Source of the DNA: Ligula intestinalis
Taxonomy: Eukaryota > Platyhelminthes > Cestoda > Diphyllobothriidea > Diphyllobothriidae
NCBI GenBank assembly: GCA_036362985.1
Contig: JAYGXS010000009.1
Span: 16,584,033 to 16,648,032 of the forward strand
DNA length: 64,000 nucleotides
Direction: 5' to 3'
The position numbers and the translations under genes are program-made. The notes beneath the pieces were generated by a model. The model was not told the DNA's origin, did no database searches, and saw nothing but the letters and a program-made list of their open reading frames with translations. Positions 54,118 through 63,820 of this stretch are shown piece after piece (the first letter of the stretch is position 1; each line of letters opens with the position of its first letter).

Positions 54118-54323
54118 AAGCCCGCTTGGGCAGTCAGCTTATTGTAAGAGAATTGGTGGATTCTACATGTTGAACTGGGCTGGGCGGGTAAACTGATCCA
54201 AGGGGAATTAGGCTCACGGCTGCTCTGTGGTGGCCTCAAAGCTCCATTGGCTGTACTAAAGCATTCTCGTTGCCGGTGTTGGTTCGAATTCCCCACCAAG
54301 GCTACCGAGTTTTCACAATTTGG
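54118..54323 (+). repeat. S4 repeat (plus), head-to-head with the previous
   Basis: The conserved module CTTGGGCAGTCAGCTTATTG to GGGCGGGTAAACTGATCC (54124-54200) precedes a tRNA-like part with TTGGTTCGAATTCCCCACC (B-box) and ends GTTTTCACAATTTGG. Order and spacing equal the minus-strand copy at 15944-16150. Confidence 0.6.
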
Positions 54324-57229
54324 TCAAAGTAATTATTAAATCTGCTACCACCTCCCGCCTACCACAGAGACGATCATCAAAATGGAGTAAAAGTGACAAT
54401 CTAGGGCTGGTTTTACATTCAACCGGATGTTTTAGAGCTCAAACTACTGTTGACCTGGATGATATGCGAAACTGTGATCAGGTACCCCTCCAGCGGACGT
54501 GGTAGCAGCAACTATCAGCGCGTGCCGCACGGTGCTTCCCTGACGAGCTTGAAATGTGTGTGGAAGTACGATAAAGTAGGCGGAAAACACAAAAGCATAC
54601 TCAATCACACCAAATTTGGGCAGTGCATCTTACGCGATACACCAGCAGTTTGTCTAAGCTAGCACGTGAAAGGAAAGCCTAACGTATCAAACTAAGTAGG
54701 TCCTCCCGCGCCCGAGGATGACGCACTCATGGAATCAGGAAACCGTAAATCATTCGGACGGGCAGGCAGGCAACCAGACAGCAATATTACTCACCCTTGC
54801 TGCTCGGTGGTTCTGGCTCATCAACAGTCGGAAGTTTTGCAGCAGCAGCAGGAGCAGGACGGTGACAACCGCCGTTGCAGTTGGCGGGGCAGGTGACGCC
54901 GGGTATGCAAGCGAGCCCTTTAGGTGGTGAACGCGCAATTGGCGAATTCCTGCACAGCAGGACTTGATCGCGATCGTAGAAGATGCGTGTGCCGCCGGGA
55001 GTGGTGCTGAAAATGCTACCACCGGGGGTTGTGCTAAAAACCGGAAACCAGAAAACGCAGGTCTGAACATTATGAAATTTAAGTATAGAATTGTGTTATG
55101 ACCCGTGTCTGGTACTTGTAATTAACATGAACTGTGTCTCTCCACCCACCGTTATCCGAGGCAGAGGATCTATTTAGTTCTACTTAGCGAACATCGAACA
55201 CTGCGAGTTCAAGTGTCACCTTGACGGACTGTCGGGCCAGGGTACCACCTTCTCGTGACAAGCCTCGCGGGATGGACGGTGAACAGCATGTTCACCGCTT
55301 TCGCTGTATTATGACACGACAGTCTCCCGATGCCGTTACACGTGTGGACTGACTTATTCGCGCTTGGTGCTTCACTTGATATCACGATGAGCTAGACTTG
55401 TGCTTCCATGGCCAGAGCATAACATGGAGAAAGATGTACTTTGGAAAGAATCAGAAGTTTCATGTGACACAGCAAGCTTAAGTAGTACTTATCTAGACAC
55501 TTTTTTGCTTAGGATGTTTGATCTGAAGTCACGCTTTGTCAAGTCAGCGGTATGCTTAAGGACAGTGGTGTTCCGTAACCAGACGATGATAACCTACCAC
55601 GCGAAATACGGTCAGCTATCGTGCCTTACAGAATTCCCAGACCGGCAATCATTACAGCCTCATAGGCCTTCGGTTATAAAATATTGACAGCATCATCCAC
55701 AAAGCGTATAGTGACGTTTTGCGTTAACGCGGGCAGATAATGTGGACCAGCCAGTCTTACTGGGAGATTTGGGCACAAACTGAACAGATTCGTAAAGGGC
55801 GAAACTCCTTATTACCTATAGCTATGCAAGTCCCTGTAAAAACTTGAGATTTAGCCTCAATGCAAAGTGGAACTAGCATGTCTTGTAAACTGATCGGTGA
55901 TTGCCACTTCCCGGACAATATATTTATAGCCGCAGGGTAGAGTTTTGGTATTAAAGTGCTATCATCCCAAATTTTAGTTAGAATGCCAGGCTACCTAGAC
56001 CAGGGTATGATCTGTTGATGGTTGTCGAGATTGTGAAGGATCGAAATGGGCCAAAGGACTCTAAACGTTCATCCGATTAGTTGCGCTAGGCCATGGTAAA
56101 ATTATTAAGTTTCTTTTTACCTGAACCGACAAGTTGTCAGCAACACGGTTTTATGATCACACAGAACACTAAAGCTAAAAGTCTCTTGTCTATGTTTACG
56201 ATAACAAAATCGGCACGTTTTTGTTCGCGCACTTGCGAGATTTCACCTCTCACACGCACCCAATGTTTCACCACAGTATCCAAGAAGTTGAGACATTAAG
56301 CATAAAAAACCGGTCTCGGTTTGAAACCAGAGTCGAAAGGGAAGAGAATAACAAGCAAGCTTGTGGAACTCTGGAAACGGTTCAAATATGCCAAAGTTCT
56401 CGGCCTTACAGTTGTTTGGCCAGACAGCTCGACCAAGGAATCACAACGGTCATTTATTTTGCTAACCAAAAAAAGACAAGACCGAAACAAAAACGGTCGA
56501 GAAGCGTCCAATTCTATGGCACGCATCCGTCTGTTACTTGTGCTATCTCAATCAAGTGATAAGGATTATTCGGATAACGGACTAACCACTTGATCACAGT
56601 TAAAAGCCGAGAAAGCCACTGCCTCGGTAAATGTGTTTCATTCTTCACCTTACGTAGTTTCATGTGACTTCCTCAGGAGGATAAGTTGCTCAGAGATCAA
56701 GACATTCTTGATTACCAGTCTTCCCTCGACATAATTGGCACCACAGACTACCTAAGCAGATGCAGGTAGGACGAGAAATGTTGTGGAAAAGACTCATCGA
56801 CGTTCCTGCTAAAACCCATGTTAGTCATGTACTGACTGTTTTAGAATTTGCGAGAATATGATTAGACCCAACCAAGTCACATGTGCGTGGATACATCTGC
56901 AACGCTTTTCCACATCGCGTTATAGCTATCTGCAGCTAATGATCGCCTGTTTTATTGACTGGCCATATTGTTGGATTCCGTTCAGTGTGAGTTCATTTGG
57001 CTTATGATGGAACCATATAGGATGCGAAGGAAATGATTGTTATAGTTAGCAGCCAATATTTTGAGAGGCAACAATTTATATCGGCTGTATAATGTATAGG
57101 GATCCAAGACAGTTTGCCAGTACAGCGTGATAGACTTCAAATATGCTGAAAAAACGTTTCCTGTTATAAATCAGGTATGATAAACTACGGAATGGGTGAA
57201 TAACCCCGTCAAGCCATTCAATTTATCCA
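54324..57229. other. Anonymous stretch
   Basis: About 2.9 kb. A GC-rich patch near 54700-55070 has open frames in two directions and PPGVVLK-like repeated residues on the plus strand, but it contains stops and cannot be assigned. No element or RNA gene is recognised. Confidence 0.4.
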
Positions 57230-57425
57230 TAGAAGCTGAGAGGATCCACATATCCCCTAGCTACAGTTCCGAGTGCAAATGCATCCTCTTCGGATTCTTG
57301 GTTGTCAACCTTAAGCTTCAAATACTTCAAGCGCACTGTTTCTGAATAAATGGTGAAGACGATATCGTCGCCTGAATAGATGTTATCCCTTGAATTTTTG
57401 CAGTGCTCAGCAAGTGCATATGTGA
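57230..57425 (-). other. Candidate host exon or unknown coding relic
   Basis: A minus-strand frame without an internal Met start is open for about 65 codons: VTYALAEHCKNSRDNI, YSGDDIVFTIYSETVRLK, then DNQESEEDAFALGTVARGY. The composition is protein-like and no transposon motif is seen. An upstream AG (CACTAAG) gives only a weak acceptor, and no strong donor was found. Adjacent minus frames at 57430-57560 are also open (LQELIWRTHRNPVISD), which may mean a decayed longer frame. Confidence 0.25.
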
Positions 57426-57560
57426 CTTAGTGCCATTCTGATAAATATCCGCGCATACAAGGGACCCGTAGGACTAGGCCCTCTGCACAGCTGGTTTACG
57501 TCGCTAATAACGGGATTACGATGTGTTCTCCAAATCAGCTCTTGAAGATTATCGCGTTTG

Positions 57561-58555
57561 GATTTGCGAAACAATCAGTGGATTTAGGAAACATGCTAAA
57601 TATGAGCAGTCTACTAAGTAATGGTGTCTGGTGGCAGAGCTTAACCACACAAACCTGTAATCCTTGGGAAGTTGGGATAGGTCCGAAATTTTGGTGCGAC
57701 GCACAGGAAGGGCGTCGGTAGCCTTTGGTCGTTGTTCCATGACGTCCAGACGGATGTGAATGGGTAGAACTATTCGATCTAAAATTAATGGTTAACAAAA
57801 AACGAATAAAGACCGAACTGAGAAAACTGCAGAAAAATCATAGGTAACATGATATTGAAAGAAGATTAAGGACCTTGTGGCCGCAATTTGGCAGCGGCGA
57901 AAGTTACTTTTTGACATTTGTTGCCTTGGATATTTAACAAAAAAATTATAACGGTAGGTGAAGCATAGCTTCGTACCTAATGAGAATTTCTGATGGACGA
58001 TAAAACAGTTTAGGCAAAGCACAATGGGTCACATATTTAAGAGGAATCTTCCTGAATGTTTAACCCAAGAGGAGCACCATCAATTACTTTGCGAAGTAAA
58101 ACAATAGTTCAAGTGCGAAGTGAAAATTAAGTGCACGGAAGCATTTTCTTCATGCATGAGACAAAATGTAAGGGCGTGTTTTCAAATGTGATAGGACGGG
58201 TGGGACGTTTACTTTCATAAACGTTCTGCTCGGCATACCTCCAACTGTACGCTGCTTCATGAGCTAGGGGGACCATTTCATACCTAACAAGGTTGGATAG
58301 CTACCAGTGAACCCTGTTTTTAGTTCTGTATCATTTTTTCCACACCAAGAAAGGTATATAATGGAATTTTGGATGACGAGCAGCCCCATCCAAGAGCATT
58401 TCAGGAACCGAACAAGCCGTTCGTCGAGAACTCGTTTCAACTGACGAGCTTCTGTTCAGTGAATGACTTGATGCCTGAGGAGTTTTTTTACTGCCTGCCT
58501 CCCTACCGCAGTTCAATTACTGGCAACGCCACATGATCTGCATGATAGCTATGTA
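57561..58555. other. Anonymous stretch
   Basis: Short overlapping frames at 57549-57798 on the minus strand have no recognised family. Nothing else is seen. Confidence 0.4.
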
Positions 58556-58615
58556 CAAAGAGGGAGTTCAAAGGTATCTACCTATATTTCCCTAATAAAA
58601 CTGAACTGAGTTATC
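58556..58615 (+). mobile_element. Solo LINE D-type 3' tail
   Basis: GTTCAAAGGTATCTACCTAT followed by ATTTCCCTAATAAAACTGAA matches the LINE D ends at about 43556 and 14799. No LINE D coding sequence could be recognised upstream. Confidence 0.55.
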
Positions 58616-59353
58616 AGTGTGTTCATGTGTCTACTGTTAATTCTTGCTCCCAGGGTGTGGTTCATCGTTCGTCTGCAGCCAATTAAAGTACTGATGCAGA
58701 TTGATTAGCTAGGTTTTGCTAGACGAGCGTTTCACACGACGAGCTCGGTGCTGGAACGGGTTTACCTCGTACTAAAATATATCAGCTAGCACACCGGAAG
58801 AATCTAAAAAATCATATAGCGAATCAAATTTCTGCTCTAGCACTTAAGATCAGCAAAGGCGAGGGCTCAGAAAACCGAAAAAGGTAATTGCAATCACTGT
58901 TACAATTTCGGTGATTTTCAGGGGGTGCTAGAAAGTGTTTCTAGATGAGTGCCGCTTACCCTAAGGCTGAACAACACCCAATATGAACAATTCGAGTGAA
59001 GTCAAGTCCAGTTCATTTAAAATTCAGTTTAGAGTTTACTGAAACACTTGGATTTTCTAGATTCATTGATCGTGCATCCATAGAAAATGCTAAATTGCAT
59101 TGCTCCCTTGCGTGGTACTTAACCCTGCCCTGCTTCAAATTCAATGAAAAGGAAACAGGTGACTACATAAGCAAGATACAGAACATACGAAATCTTGTCG
59201 ACTCTATGAGTGGATAAGATAATATTAACTAAATCAACTTCAATTATCAGACGTCAGCTGTGGCAACTAGGGAAATACTCACGGGAATAGGCGTAGTATA
59301 CGCGAACCACAGATTGAAAAATACGAAATGAACACAATACTACTTTAACGTAC
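58616..59353. other. Anonymous stretch
   Basis: A plus-strand frame (58996-59217) has a TTTTCTAG before ATTCATTGATCG and an ACAG-GTGACT inside, but the borders are weak. No gene assigned. Confidence 0.4.
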
Positions 59354-59560
59354 AGATTCAACAAGAGACAAAGCCACAAATCCAATACCACGTGGGCTGA
59401 CAACCAGATTACATTTGTTTGACTGAAAATATTCTAGCTCATTCAAATACATCCCAAGCGCTTCGAAAATTTGGATAGGTTTCTTAAAACCGATTGGTCT
59501 TCTGTCTATTTCGAAAGGAGCTGACAGTGCTGCTTGCAGCATTATCACAAATTTTCTTGC
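59354..59560 (-). other. Candidate host exon (207 bp, phase 0)
   Basis: On the minus strand a pyrimidine-rich TTTTTGCTTACAG precedes base 59560 and GTACGT follows base 59354, good acceptor and acceptable donor matches. The 69 codons between them are open: ARKFVIMLQAALSAPFEIDR, then RPIGFKKPIQIFEALGMYLN, ELEYFQSNKCNLVVSPRG, and FVALSLVES. Composition is strongly protein-like with no transposon motif. Three frame-keeping stops flank it outside the splice borders. The protein family is not recognised. Confidence 0.45.
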
Positions 59561-60282
59561 CTGTAAGCAAAAACAAAACAACAGCAAAATACACAGGTAA
59601 TAACTAGTACCGACCGTATGTTCGGTAGGTCACGCGTTTACTCGTCATAGGTTTATTTCTTTGAATCCAGGAAAAGGGTAAACACTAGGGCAGGAAGTAT
59701 TTTGAGGTAAGAAAATTGAATTAACCAATTGATGTAGTCGAGGTGTTAAAATCTGTTGAAGATCAAACATTCGTGAGAATAATGACCATACTTTTCTAGA
59801 CGATTATGATGTCTGAAGAGCGTATCAAGTCTCAATTCATCAGAATTCACTGCACTTCAGTAGATGTTACGACGTTTCCGTGGGGAGCTTGCGAAAGTCT
59901 TCTTCTTAGTCTAGAATACACGCTGCCTTGTAAGTAAATCACGAGAAGATGGCATATTAAAGGCATTTTGAACATATTTTTTGGATTTAATGCTTCTGCG
60001 CCTGGCACAAGTTTCCTATACTGCAGAGCCTTTCACTTACAGGCTACTTTCTCTACAAAAAATAAAAGTCACTACGCGTACTTTCTTCCAAAGTGCGCGC
60101 CGGTGGTCTGCCCCATGCATCTGCTCTCCTTCTTTCTTTATGGTGGAAGGAGGCGTAAAAACACAGGCTGAGTGATTATATGCTTTTAACAAGTCTGGCT
60201 GATAAAGTTTATAACCACCTTACACGTTTATTTGTGATTCATAAGTTAAACATGTCTGCATAGTCGATGGGCACTTTTCAGC
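59561..60282. other. Anonymous stretch
   Basis: No recognised feature. The right edge is a pyrimidine-rich GGCACTTTTCAG at the next feature. Confidence 0.4.
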
Positions 60283-60557
60283 TATGCGGGAAAATGTCCG
60301 GTTCTACATAGTTGACCATACAGCCAAAGTGGAGGCTAATTCGAACACCCCCGCTGTGGAGAACAAAGGGACGGCTGGGCCACCACCAAAACCTAAGGCT
60401 CTCATAAAAAATTGCAAGACTGTGCCAACACCCAGCGTGAAGGTGCCTAAAGCTGCCGTGCCTGACCTCGCGAGCACCCCTAGCGAAAACAGCAAAGTCA
60501 ATACTGGCGAAATATTGACTCCAGGCAGTCCGAGCTCGAGGCCCACTGCCAGCCCAA
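60283..60557 (+). other. Candidate host exon, proline/lysine-rich, cut by gap
   Basis: After GGCACTTTTCAG (acceptor-like) an open frame runs into the gap: MRENVRFYIVDHTAKVEANS, then GPPPKPKALIKNCKTVPTPS, KVPKAAVPDLASTPSENSK, and TPGSPSSRPTASP. The low-complexity P/S/T/K composition resembles a disordered linker in a host protein, with PPPKPK as a possible SH3-type ligand. The opposite strand is also open, so coding strand is inference. No family assigned. Confidence 0.35.
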
Positions 60558-60657
60558 NNNNNNNNNNNNNNNNNNNNNNNNNNNNNNNNNNNNNNNNNNN
60601 NNNNNNNNNNNNNNNNNNNNNNNNNNNNNNNNNNNNNNNNNNNNNNNNNNNNNNNNN
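60558..60657. other. Assembly gap (100 N)
   Basis: Exactly 100 N, the usual placeholder for a gap of unknown size. It interrupts a LINE ORF2 on its right and an exon-like frame on its left. Joined frames through it are not real. Confidence 0.98.
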
Positions 60658-61160
60658 CCCAGGAGTAATAGATTTTCCTGTTTACAGATAACCGTCAGTG
60701 AACTTAGCAGTTCTACGTCGTCACTTTCGCTGGAGCCCGGAGGCCGATAAACAACGCATATATTGAGTGCCGGATGTTGCCTTATCTTAATTTTGCATGA
60801 AATTATTTCATATCGTCGTAGGGCTATGTCTGTGATTTCCCTCTGACAACAGGAAATTTCATTGGCTACATAAAGTGCCACTCCTCCGCCCCTACGTTGA
60901 GATCTGTCGCAGCGGAACAGTTGATAGCCTTCAATGCTGACTTCGCTGATCCCTATTGCTTCGGTCAGCCAAGTCTCTGCTAATGCAATTATATGTGGTT
61001 TCTGCTCAGATACTATTGTTTTGAGTTCGTCAAGTTTATTGAAGAGACTCTGACAATTGGTATAATAGATTTCGAGGCATCGGCCACTATTGCTTGTGGT
61101 ATCTTCTAGAACCGGCCGGTTGACCTTGGTTAAGTTTTCCGCCTGACTACTTCCGGCCAA
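60658..61160 (-). CDS. LINE E ORF2, AP endonuclease domain (partial)
   Basis: The protein starts MAGSSQAENLTKVNRP. The endonuclease follows: EIYYTNCQSLFNKLDEL, KPHIIALAETWLTEAIG, YQLFRCDRSQRRGGGVALYV, NICVVYRPPGSSESDD, and CKQENLLLLG at the gap edge, exactly where GDFN would be expected. N, E, R and Y residues typical of the APE-like nuclease are present. The frame is intact for about 168 codons. RT would lie beyond the gap but is not found on its left side. Confidence 0.85.
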
Positions 61161-62662
61161 AGAAAATTTCGTTCAATGTGGACTATTTTTCCTCCTTTTA
61201 TTTTTAGGCCGGTTTCGCCTTTGTTCTTTCGGTCGTTTAGATCGTTTTTCAAAAGTCGCATTTTCCTGCGTTCCTTTGGTTCATAATCCGGCTGAAAGAA
61301 AACTCCAGCATACATGGTCCGCAGAGACGATTTTCTTTCCAGCATAAGCTGTGCCTGCGCTTCGGTGTCCCAAATGACCTTTAATGGTCGTGGCCGAGAG
61401 CTTGAACCATTCGGCGGCTGATCCTTGCCTATTCTAAATGTTTTGAGAATTTTTACAGATTCAGTGCCCCTTAGCAGTGATTTAGCGTACTGCCGAACGA
61501 GACCTCGATCGTGCTCCACCTTATCCCCAGCAACTGTAGCCGTTGATTCTGGTGCACCCTGCATAACTATATGTTGCTTACGGTTTGCTCGAGCTTGGGC
61601 CGTGGTCACATCGCACTGAAGCAGAGTAGCAGCAGGGGTTTCGAAGTCTAGATCTGTGAAAGATTCTATGGAAATTTTGCTGGTAGCATTTACTTCTAAG
61701 TTACCGTTTGCCCTTTGGTCCGATTGAACTTCCTTTTCTTCAGAAGTCTCCTCTTGGAATGGTTGTCTTCCTTTTTGTTCACATGGCGTGCTCCAAGTTC
61801 TGCCTCGCGATAAAACTGAGGGCTTTGGTTGGTCTTTTGCAGGCCGTTCTGCATCCGCCTTCTGCTGGCGTATACACCTGCGTTTGGCCCTGCTGGACTC
61901 GTGGTTTCCTGGTTGAGCAACCACTGACCTGTCCTCTGCATGCGCCGCATCCTCTTGGAGTGGTTGCCTTGCTTTTTGTTCACATGGCGTGCTCCAGGTG
62001 CTGTCTAGCGATAAAACTGAGGGCTTTGGTTGGTCTTTAGCCGGTTGCTCTTCAGCAGCCTTCTGCTGGCGTATGCGTCTGCGTTTGGCCCTGCTGGACT
62101 CGTGGTTTCCTGGTTTATCAACCACTGACCTGTCCTCTGCATGCGTTGCATCCGGTGGTGTTGTCTTATTGTGCTTTATGAGCACTGCTAGTATCTCCGC
62201 GTAAAATTCAAGGCTTCCCTCTAAACGCATTACACTCGTGGATAGGTTAAGACATCCATCGCAATCTGCACGCGCAGGCTTATTTGGCTGGGTGGTGTTG
62301 GGTTCTAAGACGGTTGGTGAAAGGAGATGCGTTTTTGCATAGTGGGTGGTCTGGGATTTCGTACTCGTTATTGAAAGCGCTTCGGCTATTTCTGGGAGTA
62401 CCTTGTCAAAGGTTGTACGCGGCGGCTTGCATAAGTTAACCTGATTACACCCGTTAGAGTATATCTTAGCGACTTGGCCTTCAGGGTGTGAGCTGGTGGT
62501 GAAGTCGGCAAAGCGTTCGACATTATAAAATGAGGTCCGGGGTTCAAATCCAGCCGTCGACGAACATTTTCTTTCGGCTAGCAGAGATGGATCGTGCACG
62601 TTAGCGTTACCCATGCTATTGGAAACTATATTAGAGTGCATTAATTCAAAGCCTGCAATCAA
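61130..62662 (-). CDS. LINE E ORF1 (510 aa, nucleic-acid-binding type)
   Basis: The C-terminal third reads QHIVMQGAPESTATVAGDKV, SVKILKTFRIGKDQ, RPLKVIWDTEAQAQLMLERK, YAGVFFQPDYEPKERRKMRL, and GLKIKGGKIVHIERNFLWP. This matches the conserved C-terminal region of flatworm-type LINE ORF1 proteins, thought to bind element RNA. The central part holds two 67-residue repeats (ESSRAKRRRIRQQKAAEE-type basic segments). A CDGCLNLSTSVMRLEGSLEF segment precedes them. The first 60-70 residues appear to be encoded antisense to a tRNA-like repeat, so the original start may be further downstream. Intact frame of 510 codons. Confidence 0.85.
   Translation of the reverse strand: MIAGFELMHSNIVSNSMGNANVHDPSLLAERKCSSTAGFEPRTSFYNVERFADFTTSSHPEGQVAKIYSNGCNQVNLCKPPRTTFDKVLPEIAEALSITSTKSQTTHYAKTHLLSPTVLEPNTTQPNKPARADCDGCLNLSTSVMRLEGSLEFYAEILAVLIKHNKTTPPDATHAEDRSVVDKPGNHESSRAKRRRIRQQKAAEEQPAKDQPKPSVLSLDSTWSTPCEQKARQPLQEDAAHAEDRSVVAQPGNHESSRAKRRCIRQQKADAERPAKDQPKPSVLSRGRTWSTPCEQKGRQPFQEETSEEKEVQSDQRANGNLEVNATSKISIESFTDLDFETPAATLLQCDVTTAQARANRKQHIVMQGAPESTATVAGDKVEHDRGLVRQYAKSLLRGTESVKILKTFRIGKDQPPNGSSSRPRPLKVIWDTEAQAQLMLERKSSLRTMYAGVFFQPDYEPKERRKMRLLKNDLNDRKNKGETGLKIKGGKIVHIERNFLWPEVVRRKT
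61750..62151 (-). repeat. 201-bp in-frame tandem duplication in ORF1
   Basis: Segments 61750-61950 and 61951-62151 are direct repeats beginning CCTCTTGGAATGGTTG / CCTCTTGGAGTGGTTG on the plus strand, with moderate divergence. The unit equals 67 codons, keeps the frame, and encodes HAEDRSVV, NHESSRAKRR, KDQPKPSVLS and TWSTPCEQK in each copy. Confidence 0.92.
62480..62575 (+). repeat. tRNA-like sequence overlapping ORF1 N-terminus
   Basis: On the plus strand, GTGAGCTGGTGGTGAAGTCG (A-box-like) is followed about 40 bp later by GGGGTTCAAATCCAGCC, a strong B-box. The minus strand is read as ORF1 residues TAGFEPRTSFYNVERFADFT. The GFEPRT phrase is what an antisense B-box encodes. It is a tRNA-derived repeat or its remnant, not a functional tRNA. 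Confidence 0.65.
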
Positions 62663-62867
62663 CCGGCCGTGCTAATATAGATAGCGAAAAGATTTGCTTG
62701 TGCAATTAATTTCAACAGTCAAAATTTGTAATGTGAACGACTCAGCCTTTGTTGTAAGGAGTTCTTTGCACTGTAACAATCAGATTCAGAAGCAGCGATG
62801 TTGTTCTTAGGAGCGAGTGAACTTCCAGACTTGTGCTGATCGTAGGGATAACTTCCAGAGCGTGGTA

Positions 62868-63025
62868 TAATCCGCGGTCCAGTTAGATTGTTCAAGCGAA
62901 GGATTCGTCCCACTCAGAAAGGATATTTCCAAAGGGCAGGTAATACGCAGTCCAGTTAGATTGTGAAAGCGAAGGATTCGTCTCACTCAGAAAGGATATT
63001 TCCAAAGGGGAGATAATACGCAGTT
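62868..63025. repeat. 73-bp tandem repeats upstream of LINE E ORF1
   Basis: Units 62868-62940 and 62941-63013 share TCCAGTTAGATTGT, AAGCGAAGGATTCGTC and ACTCAGAAAGGATATTTCC. A third unit starts at 63014 (TAATACGCAG) and breaks off. They lie about 200 bp upstream of the ORF1 start in element orientation, where promoter repeats would be expected. Confidence 0.88.
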
Positions 63026-63154
63026 CCTTTGTCAGTTTTTATAGCCAGATGTGTCTTCTACACTAAGGTAGAGACTAAAAACCTCGTGAGCGCAAAAAGC
63101 TTAAATTCGAAACCAATTTCAAATTTCGCGTTTAGCTAATCTCGATCTATTTCC

Positions 63155-63820
63155 GTTAAGATACAGACAGCTACGTGGCGATCTGATACAAGCATTTCGT
63201 ATAATGCGCGGGCAGGACTGCTGTCTTCTACCTGGCGACTTCTTCGAGTTAGCAACAACGACCAACTTAAGAGGGCATCTCTTCAAACTACGCATAACAG
63301 GGGCTAGACTAGACACACGCAAGTTCTTCTTTGGTAATAGAGTAGTTGAAGCTTGGAATGCACTCCCCGAGGAAATTGTTATGTCCCCATCTGTGGATGC
63401 ATTCAAGAGAAATTAAGATTTTCATACCCGAAATGCCCACTAAAATTGGATAGGGCGAGAATTAAATTATATATATATGTATATAAACATACTACTCACT
63501 GATTTTCAGTAATATGTTAGTTAAGAATAACAAGAATTGCAAGCTTCGAGTCCACCAAACGTTCTGATCCGAGGCTACGCGGATTTGTAAAACTTTTCCC
63601 AATTCAGGCCTGGTATGCTCTGCCCGCGGACATTGTTATGTCGCCATCTGAGCACACGTCAGACGCATCTGTAGGCATGTTTACGACACTATTAAGTTAG
63701 AACAAATAGCCACTGAGCCTCCGAAAATAAACTGCCAGTTGCCGAATGCAAATTGTGGAATAATAACATTGTAAAAAACATACTACTAGCTAATTTTCAG
63801 TAATATGTTTGTATAGAAAA
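63155..63820 (+). mobile_element. LINE D 3' fragment with partly duplicated end
   Basis: YRQLRGDLIQAFRIM, FFELATTTNLRGHLFKLRI and FFGNRVVEAWNALPEEIVMS (in overlapping frames, 63155-63416) make up the LINE D C-terminal signature. A second partial copy of the end follows: AGGCCTGGTATGCTCTGCCC and TTGTTATGTCGCCATCTG (63604-63654). ACATACTACT..TTTTCAGTAATATG occurs at both 63487 and 63778. The region after 63820 holds nothing recognised. Confidence 0.72.

Larger units (their letters stand above)
60658..63025 (-). mobile_element. LINE E (two-ORF, CR1-like) with 5' tandem repeats
   Basis: In minus orientation this holds a 5' region with 73-bp tandem repeats (63025-62868), ORF1 (62662-61130) and the start of ORF2 with its endonuclease (61160-60658), where the gap cuts it. 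ORF1 and ORF2 overlap by about 31 bp in different frames, as is usual in two-ORF LINEs. It is the only LINE here with its ORF1 preserved, so it is probably among the youngest elements. Confidence 0.85.

Noticed and set aside
54718..55070. Coding exon in the GC-rich patch
   Set aside because: Frames on both strands are open only in part, the plus strand has stops between the PPGVVLK-like repeats, and no splice borders fit.
58996..59217. Plus-strand exon with TTTTCTAG and ACAG-GTGACT borders
   Set aside because: The acceptor tract is weak, the frame continues past the donor, and the peptide has no recognisable character.
60284..60691. Continuous 135-codon protein across the gap
   Set aside because: The middle is 100 N of unknown true length. 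The right-hand part is antisense LINE sequence.
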